Positions 1 through 5,865 of a stretch of DNA of 12,201 bases are shown here, in pieces (position 1 is the stretch's first letter; each line of letters opens with the position of its first letter). The stretch is from Acidobacteriaceae bacterium (GTDB lineage: Bacteria; Acidobacteriota; Terriglobia; Terriglobales; Acidobacteriaceae). Under the pieces are notes generated by a model. It was not told the origin of the DNA and did not search any database. It was given only the letters and a program-made list of their open reading frames with translations. Position numbers and translations under genes: made by a program. The stretch covers positions 3,976 to 16,176 of the forward strand of contig PMCH01000331.1 of the NCBI GenBank assembly GCA_003154055.1, in the 5' to 3' direction.

Positions 1-139
1 CTTGGTTTTATGAAACAGGAACCTCGCCCCAATGCCTGTGAGCGCTGTCACACTGGTTTTGGTCGGTTTTCATAAGCAGGACAGACCTCGAACCTTGCGC
101 TACCATGGTTCGCCTTCGATCCCCAGTTCTGGAGCTGCC

Positions 140-1441
140 ATGGACACCACTGGACGCCGCACTTTCCTCCGCACTGCCACCGGAGCCGCTGCGCTAGCCG
201 TTACCTCTCGTCTCTCCGCATACGGCCGCACCCATACGTTGCGGATCACGGCCTCGATGCCCGCCGCGAACCTGCCCGACCGCCTGCCCCCCGACTGGTA
301 TCGCCGCAAGATCGGGCAAGTGCAGCAGGAGATGGCCCGCCGCAAGCTCGACGCAGTGGTTCTGCTCAGCAGCCACAACGTCATCTATACGACCGGCTAC
401 TTCCATCTTTCGACCGAAAGGCCGCTTGCCGCGCTCATTCCCAGGTCTGGAGACCCCGCGCTCTTCGTCCCGGAACTTGAGTCCGACCAGGTGAAGCTCT
501 GGTGGGTGAAGGACTACGAATCTTATTTCGATTTCCCCGGCCCGGTGAACCGTGTTCGCTGGATCTTCGAACGCGTTGCCCAGCGCGGCTTCGGCAAGGG
601 CCGCATCGGAATCGAGGACGCCTCCGCGGGCCGCATGAAGCAAATCAAATTAGGAGTGCCCAACGCCGAGCTCGTGGAAGCCGGCGACCTGATCGAGGAA
701 ATGCGCTGGATCAAGGACGAAGACGAACTGAACATCATGCGGCGCGGCATGTATTTTTCGGATTTCTCGATCCAGGCCGGACGCGAGTTCGTCCAGAGCC
801 ATGGCAGCGTCACGGAAAACGAGATCCTGAAGGCTGCAGCCGACGCACTTGCCGACAAGATGGCCGCCGAACTGAAAGATGTCGTCGGCATTGGTATCGA
901 TCCGCCGTTTGGTGGACTCGTGCCCTTCGGTAAACGCTCCGCCTTCCCGCATGCCATACCCAGCAAAGATCGCCTGAAAAAAGGGGATGCCCTGATCTTG
1001 AGCTACGGTGCCCAGGTCGGCGGCTACGGGGTCGAGTGCGAGCGGTCGTTTTCAATTGGCAAGCCGAGTGACTATGCCAGGCGCCTCTACGACGCGATGC
1101 TCGCCGCTCATGACACCGGCGTGGACAACCTGAAGGAAGGCGCGATTGCCGAAGAAGTGGACAAGAAGAGTCTCGACCAGATCCGTAAGGCTGGATTCGA
1201 AAAATTCCTGAAACACCGCACGGGGCATGGCATCGGCCTGGAAGGCCACGAATCCCCGTGGATTGCCGAGGGCGACAAGACCGTCCTGCGGCAGGGAATG
1301 ACCTTCAGCTGCGAGCCCGGTGTTTACGATCCGGACTGGGGCGGATTCCGCCACTCGGACACGGTCGTCGTCCGAAAAGATAAGGCCGAGGTTCTAAACT
1401 CCTACCCCACGCGCCTGGAGGACATGATCATTGAGATCTGA
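140..1441 (+). CDS. Tat-exported M24-family (Xaa-Pro peptidase / creatinase-fold) protein, metal ligands degenerate
   Basis: A 433-aa protein. The start at 140 is chosen because GGAG lies 5 nt upstream and the first residues form a twin-arginine signal (GRRTFLR at 5-11, then an Ala-rich stretch to about 28), so export by Tat is expected. Residues ~52-180 resemble the creatinase N-terminal domain (NVIYTTGYF at 80-88) and ~195-430 the pita-bread M24 domain, with H271, TGHGIG with H363, and CEPG with E392. Of the five M24 metal ligands (D, D, H, E, E), only H363 and E392 remain. The others read S288 (ILSYGA), E299 (YGVECER) and S406 (GGFRHSD). E301 before R302 matches the Leu-Glu-Arg pattern that I recall from metal-free creatinase. 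It may be a metal-independent amidinohydrolase-like enzyme, a peptidase with altered metal binding, or a pseudo-enzyme; the substrate is unknown. Family confidence is high, activity uncertain. Confidence 0.9.
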   Translation: MDTTGRRTFLRTATGAAALAVTSRLSAYGRTHTLRITASMPAANLPDRLPPDWYRRKIGQVQQEMARRKLDAVVLLSSHNVIYTTGYFHLSTERPLAALIPRSGDPALFVPELESDQVKLWWVKDYESYFDFPGPVNRVRWIFERVAQRGFGKGRIGIEDASAGRMKQIKLGVPNAELVEAGDLIEEMRWIKDEDELNIMRRGMYFSDFSIQAGREFVQSHGSVTENEILKAAADALADKMAAELKDVVGIGIDPPFGGLVPFGKRSAFPHAIPSKDRLKKGDALILSYGAQVGGYGVECERSFSIGKPSDYARRLYDAMLAAHDTGVDNLKEGAIAEEVDKKSLDQIRKAGFEKFLKHRTGHGIGLEGHESPWIAEGDKTVLRQGMTFSCEPGVYDPDWGGFRHSDTVVVRKDKAEVLNSYPTRLEDMIIEI

Positions 1442-1527
1442 GCGAGTGGGGCGGGCGCCCTCGGCCGCCAAAGGGTGATGCCCCGCAACTTTTTAGGCTC
1501 TCCCGCATCTCACACACAGGGATATCT

Positions 1528-1947
1528 ATGACTGACAAACTCACCGAAAAGGTCACCAAAACTGAAGAGGAATGGCGTGAGCAACTTACGCCCGAGCAGT
1601 ACCACGTCACTCGCGAGGCGGGCACAGAGCGCGCCTTCACCGGCAAACTCTGGGACAATCACGAAGACGGGATGTACTACTGCGTTGGCTGCGGCGCACC
1701 GCTATTTGAATCCGGGACGAAGTTCGAATCCGGCAGCGGCTGGCCCAGCTTTTTCGCCCCTGCGGACAAACAAAACATCAGCGAGCATACCGACCGCGCC
1801 TATGGCATGACTCGCACCGAGGCCCGCTGCGCCCGTTGCGACGCCCATCTGGGGCACGTCTTTCCCGACGGTCCCAAGCCGACCGGGCTGCGCTACTGCA
1901 TGAACTCAGCGTCACTGGATTTCAAGAAGAAAGACAGTGGGCAGTAG
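1528..1947 (+). CDS. msrB: Peptide-methionine (R)-S-oxide reductase MsrB
   Basis: A 139-aa full-length single-domain MsrB. It reduces methionine-R-sulfoxide in oxidised proteins back to methionine, probably in the cytosol since no signal peptide is seen. Two CxxC pairs (C52/C55 and C101/C104) are the structural zinc ligands. GWPSF at 71-75, HLGHVFPDGP at 107-116 and RYCMNSASL at 122-130 are family signatures, with C124 as the catalytic cysteine. The position that carries the resolving cysteine in E. coli MsrB (SGCGWPSF) is serine here (SGSGWPSF, S70). No other non-zinc cysteine exists, so recycling must be by direct attack of a reductant such as thioredoxin. The start has AGGGA 5 nt upstream. 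The TAG stop lies inside a 13-nt repeat. The gene is 86 bp downstream of the M24 gene and has no functional link to its neighbours. Confidence 0.98.
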   Translation: MTDKLTEKVTKTEEEWREQLTPEQYHVTREAGTERAFTGKLWDNHEDGMYYCVGCGAPLFESGTKFESGSGWPSFFAPADKQNISEHTDRAYGMTRTEARCARCDAHLGHVFPDGPKPTGLRYCMNSASLDFKKKDSGQ

Positions 1948-1954
1948 TCGGTAG
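1942..1954 (+). repeat. 13-bp repeat, left copy, carrying the msrB stop codon
   Basis: CAGTAGTCGGTAG. Its reverse complement occurs at 2037-2049. The first CAG is the last msrB codon and the following TAG (1945-1947) is the msrB stop. The two copies flank the terminator hairpin as an inverted repeat. Confidence 0.85.
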
Positions 1955-1974
1955 CCATTAGCCAGAAATAACAA

Positions 1975-2007
1975 AGCCATCAGCGCGATGCTGATGGCTT
2001 TTTCTTT
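1975..2007. terminator. Intrinsic, probably bidirectional terminator between msrB and the bactofilin gene
   Basis: A perfect 10-bp stem, AGCCATCAGC (1975-1984) pairing with GCTGATGGCT (1990-1999), around a 5-nt GCGAT loop. It is followed on the + strand by a T-rich tail (TTTTTCTTT). Read from the other strand the hairpin is followed by TTGTTATT, a weaker U-tract, so it could also end bactofilin transcription. It lies in the 96-bp convergent gap, as expected for a shared terminator. Confidence 0.88.
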
Positions 2008-2018
2008 ACGATCCTGAA

Positions 2019-2034
2019 AGTGGCAACTGCCACT
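2019..2034. repeat. Short palindrome AGTGGCA-ac-TGCCACT
   Basis: Two perfect 7-nt arms (2019-2025 and 2028-2034) separated by AC, just inside the right copy of the 13-bp repeat. The loop is too tight for a stable RNA hairpin. It is probably part of the same repeat-derived spacer; no function is assigned. Confidence 0.5.
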
Positions 2035-2036
2035 GT

Positions 2037-2049
2037 CTACCGACTACTG
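2037..2049 (-). repeat. 13-bp repeat, right (inverted) copy, carrying the bactofilin stop codon
   Basis: CTACCGACTACTG, the exact reverse complement of 1942-1954. On the minus strand it reads CAG TAG, the last codon and TAG stop (2044-2046) of the bactofilin gene, in the same register as the left copy uses for msrB. Confidence 0.85.
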
Positions 2050-2538
2050 ACTTCCCGCGGTGGCGGCCATCGCCTTTGGCGGTTCTGGCTTCGGAGCCTC
2101 CTGCTTGGCCTGCTGCTGGGGTTGAGCTTTCTTTTCCGGGGTGCGCACTTCAACGCCGCCTTTGAGGATGGCGCCTTCTTCCACGCTGATGCGATGCGTG
2201 ATTACATCCCCGGCAAGCACGCCCTCGCTGCGGATGTCCAAGCGGTCCGCGCATTCGACATTGCCTTGAACTTTGCCCATGATGACCAGTTCTTTGGCGT
2301 TGACGTTTGCCGCCACATTGCCGTTGCGGCCGATGGTCACGCGGCTCTCCGGGAAGCTGATCGTGCCTTCCACGCGGCCGTCGATATAAAGAGCTTCTGC
2401 GCCGCTCACTTCACCCTTGATCACCAGCGTGCGTCCGATGGTGGCCTGCTCGAGCGACGGTGCAGCGGTCTTGATTGGGGTGTAACTATTGGTGGGGGCC
2501 GTGTTCGGAGAGTACTTCGGTTCCGGGGACTGCAACAT
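2044..2538 (-). CDS. Bactofilin (polymer-forming cytoskeletal protein)
   Basis: A 164-aa protein with a central bactofilin domain (DUF583, about residues 31-135). The domain is a series of short beta-strand repeats with regularly spaced Gly and hydrophobic residues (VIKGEVSG, LYIDGRVEG, LVIMGKVQGNV, EGVLAGDV), typical of the right-handed beta-helix that polymerises without nucleotide. The tails are low-complexity: the N-terminus is Pro/Ser/Thr-rich and the C-terminus Lys/Gln/Pro/Ala-rich, as usual for the family. Bactofilins form filaments at the membrane and scaffold envelope enzymes, often peptidoglycan hydrolases; no M23 peptidase gene adjoins it here. GAGG lies 7 nt upstream of the ATG. 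It is downstream of the AAA+ gene on the same strand, but the 243-bp gap with a large inverted repeat argues for its own promoter. The last residues (SQ) and stop are encoded by the 13-bp repeat. Confidence 0.93.
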   Translation of the reverse strand: MLQSPEPKYSPNTAPTNSYTPIKTAAPSLEQATIGRTLVIKGEVSGAEALYIDGRVEGTISFPESRVTIGRNGNVAANVNAKELVIMGKVQGNVECADRLDIRSEGVLAGDVITHRISVEEGAILKGGVEVRTPEKKAQPQQQAKQEAPKPEPPKAMAATAGSQ

Positions 2539-2781
2539 GAATCAACCTCGCTGAGTTCCGCGGCCCCAGTGGGAGTTGGCCCTGTGGCCCGCGGTCGATG
2601 GGCTAACGGCAATCGCAGAATCGCACGAAAGGACATCTCCGGGCAGGTTACGGAAGGTGATGTACGGCAGAGTGAGGCCAAAATGCAGAAGTCAGAAATA
2701 AGAATGCAGAAGTAAAACCCCGCCCCGAGAGCCAAAGGGTTTCACTTCTGCATTCTTATTTCTGACTTCTGCATTCCCTAC
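2539..2781. other. Intergenic spacer upstream of the bactofilin gene
   Basis: 243 bp between the AAA+ gene stop and the bactofilin start. The part next to the AAA+ gene is filled by the 32-bp inverted repeat. The remaining ~140 bp (2539-2681) must hold the bactofilin leader and probably its promoter, but I find no convincing -35/-10 pair. CCGCGG occurs twice on either side of a GGCC-rich stretch (about 2558-2597) and could fold in the leader. Confidence 0.5.
2682..2775. repeat. Perfect 32-bp inverted repeat with 30-bp spacer
   Basis: The left arm 2682-2713 and right arm 2744-2775 are exact reverse complements. With one mismatch next to the arms the pairing continues a further 5 bp inward (AAACC/GGTTT). 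Each arm contains an internal direct repeat, AATGCAGAAGT twice at a 21-nt period (2682-2692 and 2703-2713), around CAGAAATAA. The right arm ends 6 bp from the stop codon of the AAA+ gene. Transcribed, it would form a very stable stem-loop at the 3' end of that mRNA. It has no poly-T tail and no transposase, so a dispersed palindromic or MITE-like element is likelier than a classical terminator. Confidence 0.9.
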
Positions 2782-3999
2782 CTACTTGTTCTCGTTGAGC
2801 GATCCGGCGCCAAACTCCTTGCGTTGCGCCACCGGACGCGCTGCCCGCGCCGCGACCACGGGTGCTCCGGCGGCCGCTCCATAGCGTTCGAGCAACACTG
2901 GAACCATCGCGCCTTCGGCCTCTTTCACGAAAGTCATTTTGCTCTCGCCCAGCATGTCAATGCGGACGAAGTCCCCGAGCTTCACTTGCCCGGTTGCCAC
3001 CAGGTTCGCCAGCGGGAAAACGATGTTCCGCTCGATGGCACGTTTCAGATGGCGCGCCCCGTACTTGGGATCGGTGCCTTCCACCAGCAGAAAGTCTTTT
3101 ACTTTGGGAGTGCAGTTGAATACGAACTGGTGCGCACCGGCGGCCATCAGCACGCGCTGCTGTACCATCCCGAGTTCGATTTCCAGGATCTGCTGCAAAT
3201 GCTCCGGACGAAGCGTTTTGAAGACCACCGCCTTGTCGATGCGGTTCATGAACTCGGGCGTAAACTTGCGCCGCGCCGCTTCCACCGCGGTGCGATCGAT
3301 CTTGTCGTCCAGGGCGGTGTCTACCTGCACTACTTTCGGCGCGAAGCCGAGTCCGCCGTCCACCAGGCTCGTCATCTCGCTGGCGCCCAGGTTCGAGGTC
3401 ATGATGATGATGCAACTGGAAAGATCCACGCGCCGGTTATCGCCCAGCGTCAAAGTTGCCTTATCCAGAATTCCCAGCAGCAGCTGCCACAGCGAATCCG
3501 AGGCCTTTTCGATTTCGTCGAAGAGCAGGATCGAAAGCTTCAGCTTTTCGGTGTGCCACTGGTTCAGCGCTTCCTGCGTGAGCAGCGGGTGCGTTTCCCG
3601 GTGTCCCAGATATCCCGGAGGCGAACCGATCAGCTTGGCAATCTCGTGCGAGTGTTGAAACTCGGCACAATCGATCTTGATACAGGCGCGGGCGTCCCCG
3701 AACAACGCTTCGGACATCGCTTCGACCACGCGCGTTTTGCCTGATCCCGTCGGCCCCAGAAACAAGAGGTTTCCTACCGGCCGTCCCGGAGGATTCAACC
3801 CGGCCAGGAACATCTGGTAGATCTCGGCCACCTTTTCGACGGCCTGCTCCTGACCGACGATCTTGCGGCGCAGGGCGGCTTCAAAGTCACGCGCGTCGTT
3901 GCTCCGGCGGGTCGGGTCGAGCACGGTTGCGAGATTCGTTCTCATAGGGTCGGAAACCATTTCCTTTCGTGGAACTGCGCTGCCTGGGGCGCTGCTCAT
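2782..3999 (-). CDS. Stand-alone ClpC/ClpB D2-type AAA+ ATPase
   Basis: A 405-aa protein equal to the second ATPase module of class-I Clp/Hsp100 proteins without Clp-N or D1. Visible are Walker A GPTGSGKT (82-89), a pore loop PPGYLG (127-132), Walker B ILLFDEIEKA (157-166), sensor 1 TSN (201-203), arginine finger PEFMNRID (248-255, R253) and sensor 2 GARHLKR (314-320). A ClpB_D2-small-like C-terminal subdomain (~263-350) and an Ala/Arg-rich tail follow. All catalytic residues are present, so active ATP hydrolysis and hexameric unfolding or remodelling are expected. Between sensor 1 and the arginine finger is GLGF (216-219), where ClpC/ClpA/ClpX carry the ClpP-docking loop (VGF, IGL, IGF). No adaptor or protease gene is adjacent. 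Start at 3999: a GCAGG is 9 nt upstream; M14 (3960) is an alternative. Cytosolic. Confidence 0.9.
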   Translation of the reverse strand: MSSAPGSAVPRKEMVSDPMRTNLATVLDPTRRSNDARDFEAALRRKIVGQEQAVEKVAEIYQMFLAGLNPPGRPVGNLLFLGPTGSGKTRVVEAMSEALFGDARACIKIDCAEFQHSHEIAKLIGSPPGYLGHRETHPLLTQEALNQWHTEKLKLSILLFDEIEKASDSLWQLLLGILDKATLTLGDNRRVDLSSCIIIMTSNLGASEMTSLVDGGLGFAPKVVQVDTALDDKIDRTAVEAARRKFTPEFMNRIDKAVVFKTLRPEHLQQILEIELGMVQQRVLMAAGAHQFVFNCTPKVKDFLLVEGTDPKYGARHLKRAIERNIVFPLANLVATGQVKLGDFVRIDMLGESKMTFVKEAEGAMVPVLLERYGAAAGAPVVAARAARPVAQRKEFGAGSLNENK

Positions 4000-4061
4000 T
4001 GCCGGTACCTGCCTGGGAAGACGGGTATGTCTGCTTTCGCCACATCCGGTCTACTGCAAGC

Positions 4062-4080
4062 GGTTCGCCATCTCCGAACC
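4062..4080. promoter_or_regulatory. Inverted repeat GGTTCG-n7-CGAACC, possible operator or leader hairpin
   Basis: Perfect 6-bp arms at 4062-4067 and 4075-4080 with a 7-nt spacer, located 63 bp upstream of the AAA+ start codon. The geometry suits either a dimeric regulator site or a short RNA hairpin in the AAA+ leader. No known regulator is recognised. Confidence 0.35.
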
Positions 4081-4174
4081 ACCCCCCATTCCCCTCTTTC
4101 TGAACGTTTTAGATGCGGGTAGCGCCCGGGAGTTATCAGCCCGCTCCGGCAAAGAGAAATTCTTTGCAGACTGC

Positions 4175-4202
4175 GGGGAACTTTCCCCCTCGCCCCCTGG
4201 GG
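4175..4202. promoter_or_regulatory. Paired G/C palindromes in the divergent region
   Basis: GGGGAA-CT-TTCCCC (4175-4188) is a perfect palindrome with 6-bp arms, followed 5 bp later by CCCCTGGGG (4194-4202). They lie about 115-140 bp upstream of the LysM/DUF4015 start. A regulator site or mutually exclusive hairpins are possible; function is not assigned. Confidence 0.3.
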
Positions 4203-4304
4203 ACTTACCTCCGTCTTTGTCCCTAAGCGACTGACCCCTTTGGCCTGTCGTAACTGGCAGGCGAAATCCCCCCAGCTTACCCTCGAATCACAGTTCCATA
4301 TTTT

Positions 4305-4309
4305 GGGAG
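4305..4309 (+). promoter_or_regulatory. Ribosome binding site deciding a TTG start
   Basis: GGGAG, 6 nt before the TTG at 4316. This spacing, plus an N-terminus that immediately forms a signal peptide, supports initiation at the non-ATG codon rather than at any internal ATG. Confidence 0.75.
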
Positions 4310-4315
4310 ATAACC

Positions 4316-5851
4316 TTGTTTCGACCGTCGGCAGGCAACTTCGCGCGCACCTTCCTGGCTCTGGCGGGCTTCATTGCCCCAGCCGCAACTGCGGTCCAGA
4401 ACCCCCACGGCGTCAAACTGGTTGCTGTGAAGGTGGATACCACGAAGAAGGTGGAGCCCCCGGCGCCCGTGATCGCGCCGCCTGGATCAGCTCTCTACCA
4501 GGCTCGCCGCGGAGACAGCATGCCAGCCGTCGCCCGGCAATTCCTGAAGCAGACCAAATATCTGACCTCCAGCGAACTGGCGGAGGCCATTCGCGGCGCC
4601 AACAACAACCGCCAGGGAACTTTCTTCAAGGCCGGTGAGACGCTGATCATTCCCGGCATTCTTGATGCCCCGATCGTTGAAAAAACCGTGCCCGTGGCGA
4701 AGGATTTCGAAATCCGCGCGATCTACCTGACTGGAGTGATGGCGGGCAGCGACCACGGCGTGCGCATTATCCGGCACTGGCGCGAAGTCGGCGGCAACGC
4801 GGTCGTGTTCGATATCAAGGACAGCGACGGCATCGTCAACATTGCCTTCAACAATCCGCTGGCCAGCGGACAGAAGCACTACATCCCCGACCTGCCCAAG
4901 TTCACCCGCTTCCTGCACTCGCAGAACATGCATGCCATCGCCCGGATTGCGATCTTCCGCGACGAGCACCTGGTGACGACCCATCCCGAACTGGCCGTGA
5001 AGTCGCACCGCAGCGGACAGCCCTGGCGCGAGAATGGCAAGCTGGTCTGGACTGATCCGTCGAATCCCAAGGTGCAGGAATATAACATCGCGCTGGCCAA
5101 GTTCGTCGCGCAGTCCGGCGTGGATGAAGTGCAGTTCGACTATGTACGTTTTCCCGCCGAAGGCGACCAGAAAGATGCCGGCTTTAATTTCCAGACTGAG
5201 CATCCGAAATGGCAGCGCTCCGAGGTCATCGCCGACTTCCTGAAGCGGGCGTATGGGGAAATTCATCCCGCCGGCGCATTGCTTTCGCTCGACGTTTTTG
5301 GCGTGATGGCGTGGCAGCGCCAGGTTGACCTCTCGCACACCGGGCAGGACATCGTAGCCATGGCCAAGCACTGTGATGTGCTCTCGCCCATGATCTACCC
5401 CTCGCACTTCTTCGGCATGGACGGCATCGCGCGCCCCGGCGACGCGCCAGAGCACTTCATCGGCGAATCCATGGACCGCTTCATGCTGATCACCAAAGGG
5501 AGTGGAGTCGTAATTCGCCCCTGGCTCCAGGCCTTCGCGTGGCGCACCAAGACTTACTCGCCCAAGTACATTGAAGTTCAGATCGAGGTTGCGAAGAACA
5601 AAGGCGGCATCGGCTTTCTTTTCTGGAATGCGAATAACGACTACTCGAAGCCCTACACCGCCATGCCCGAAATGCGCTCGGTGAACGCCAAAGAGAAAGA
5701 TAAGTTCTTCCGTGGCGATGAAATTGGAGCGCCGAGGCCCGAGTCCGCAGTGGGCGCACCGGTCGCTGCTGCTCCTGCGGTGGCGCCGGTGGTCACGCCA
5801 GTTGCTGCTCCCGAGTCTGGATCGAGTCCCATCAAGATCTGGAGACACTGA
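4316..5851 (+). CDS. Secreted LysM-domain DUF4015 (putative glycoside-hydrolase-like) protein
   Basis: A 511-aa protein starting at TTG. Residues 1-26 form a signal peptide (FLALAGFIAPAATA, cleavage near A26). After a Pro/Val-rich linker, residues ~59-115 look like a LysM peptidoglycan-binding module (YQARRGDSM at 61-69, ending LIIPGI). Residues ~131-455 match the DUF4015 TIM-barrel-like domain related to GH13-type hydrolases: IYLTG (136-140), VFDIKDSDG (164-172), VQFDYVRFP (272-280, with D275 as likely catalytic acid), LSLDVFG (323-329), LSPMIYP (356-362) and FLFWNAN (434-440). A low-complexity Ala/Pro/Val tail (~472-500) follows. It probably acts outside the inner membrane on a glycan, perhaps in peptidoglycan or exopolysaccharide turnover; the substrate is unproven. 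It converges on the GT39 gene with 14 bp between stops, leaving no room for a separate terminator. Confidence 0.88.
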   Translation: MFRPSAGNFARTFLALAGFIAPAATAVQNPHGVKLVAVKVDTTKKVEPPAPVIAPPGSALYQARRGDSMPAVARQFLKQTKYLTSSELAEAIRGANNNRQGTFFKAGETLIIPGILDAPIVEKTVPVAKDFEIRAIYLTGVMAGSDHGVRIIRHWREVGGNAVVFDIKDSDGIVNIAFNNPLASGQKHYIPDLPKFTRFLHSQNMHAIARIAIFRDEHLVTTHPELAVKSHRSGQPWRENGKLVWTDPSNPKVQEYNIALAKFVAQSGVDEVQFDYVRFPAEGDQKDAGFNFQTEHPKWQRSEVIADFLKRAYGEIHPAGALLSLDVFGVMAWQRQVDLSHTGQDIVAMAKHCDVLSPMIYPSHFFGMDGIARPGDAPEHFIGESMDRFMLITKGSGVVIRPWLQAFAWRTKTYSPKYIEVQIEVAKNKGGIGFLFWNANNDYSKPYTAMPEMRSVNAKEKDKFFRGDEIGAPRPESAVGAPVAAAPAVAPVVTPVAAPESGSSPIKIWRH

Positions 5852-5865
5852 GAAGGCAATCTCAA

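Larger units (their letters stand above)
4000..4315. other. Divergent intergenic region between AAA+ and LysM/DUF4015 genes
   Basis: 316 bp that must contain promoters for both diverging genes. It is pyrimidine-rich on the + strand (4081-4105 and 4181-4197), without a persuasive coding ORF. Two clear inverted repeats (4062-4080, 4175-4188) and CCCCTGGGG (4194-4202) are the only structured elements. I could not identify a credible -35/-10, -24/-12 or extracytoplasmic-sigma promoter on either strand. Confidence 0.5.

Noticed and set aside
89..112. CGAACC-n12-GGTTCG upstream of the M24 gene, same arms as at 4062-4080
   Set aside because: Arms are only 6 bp, orientation and spacing differ, and two such matches in 12 kb of G+C-rich DNA can be chance.
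32..139. Upstream extension of the M24 gene to the ATG at 32
   Set aside because: The extra 36 residues lack a ribosome site and would bury the twin-arginine signal, while the ATG at 140 has GGAG at good spacing.
2020..2715. 231-aa open frame on the + strand opposite the bactofilin gene
   Set aside because: It starts within the terminator/repeat region, runs through the antisense of a clear bactofilin and ends in the inverted repeat; its composition is that of an antisense shadow.
2682..2775. CRISPR array or insertion sequence at the inverted repeat
   Set aside because: There are only two short internal direct repeats per arm, no spacers of regular length, no cas or transposase gene and no visible target-site duplication.
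2824..3744. 306-aa open frame on the + strand opposite the AAA+ gene
   Set aside because: The minus strand has all Walker, sensor and arginine-finger motifs; the antisense frame shows no recognisable domain.
4177..4215. Extracytoplasmic-sigma promoter GGAACTT ... GTC
   Set aside because: The distance between the two elements is about 30 nt, far from the usual 16-17.
4277..4304. TTACCC-16-TATTTT as a promoter for the LysM/DUF4015 gene
   Set aside because: Transcription would begin about at or after the ribosome binding site at 4305-4309, leaving no usable leader.
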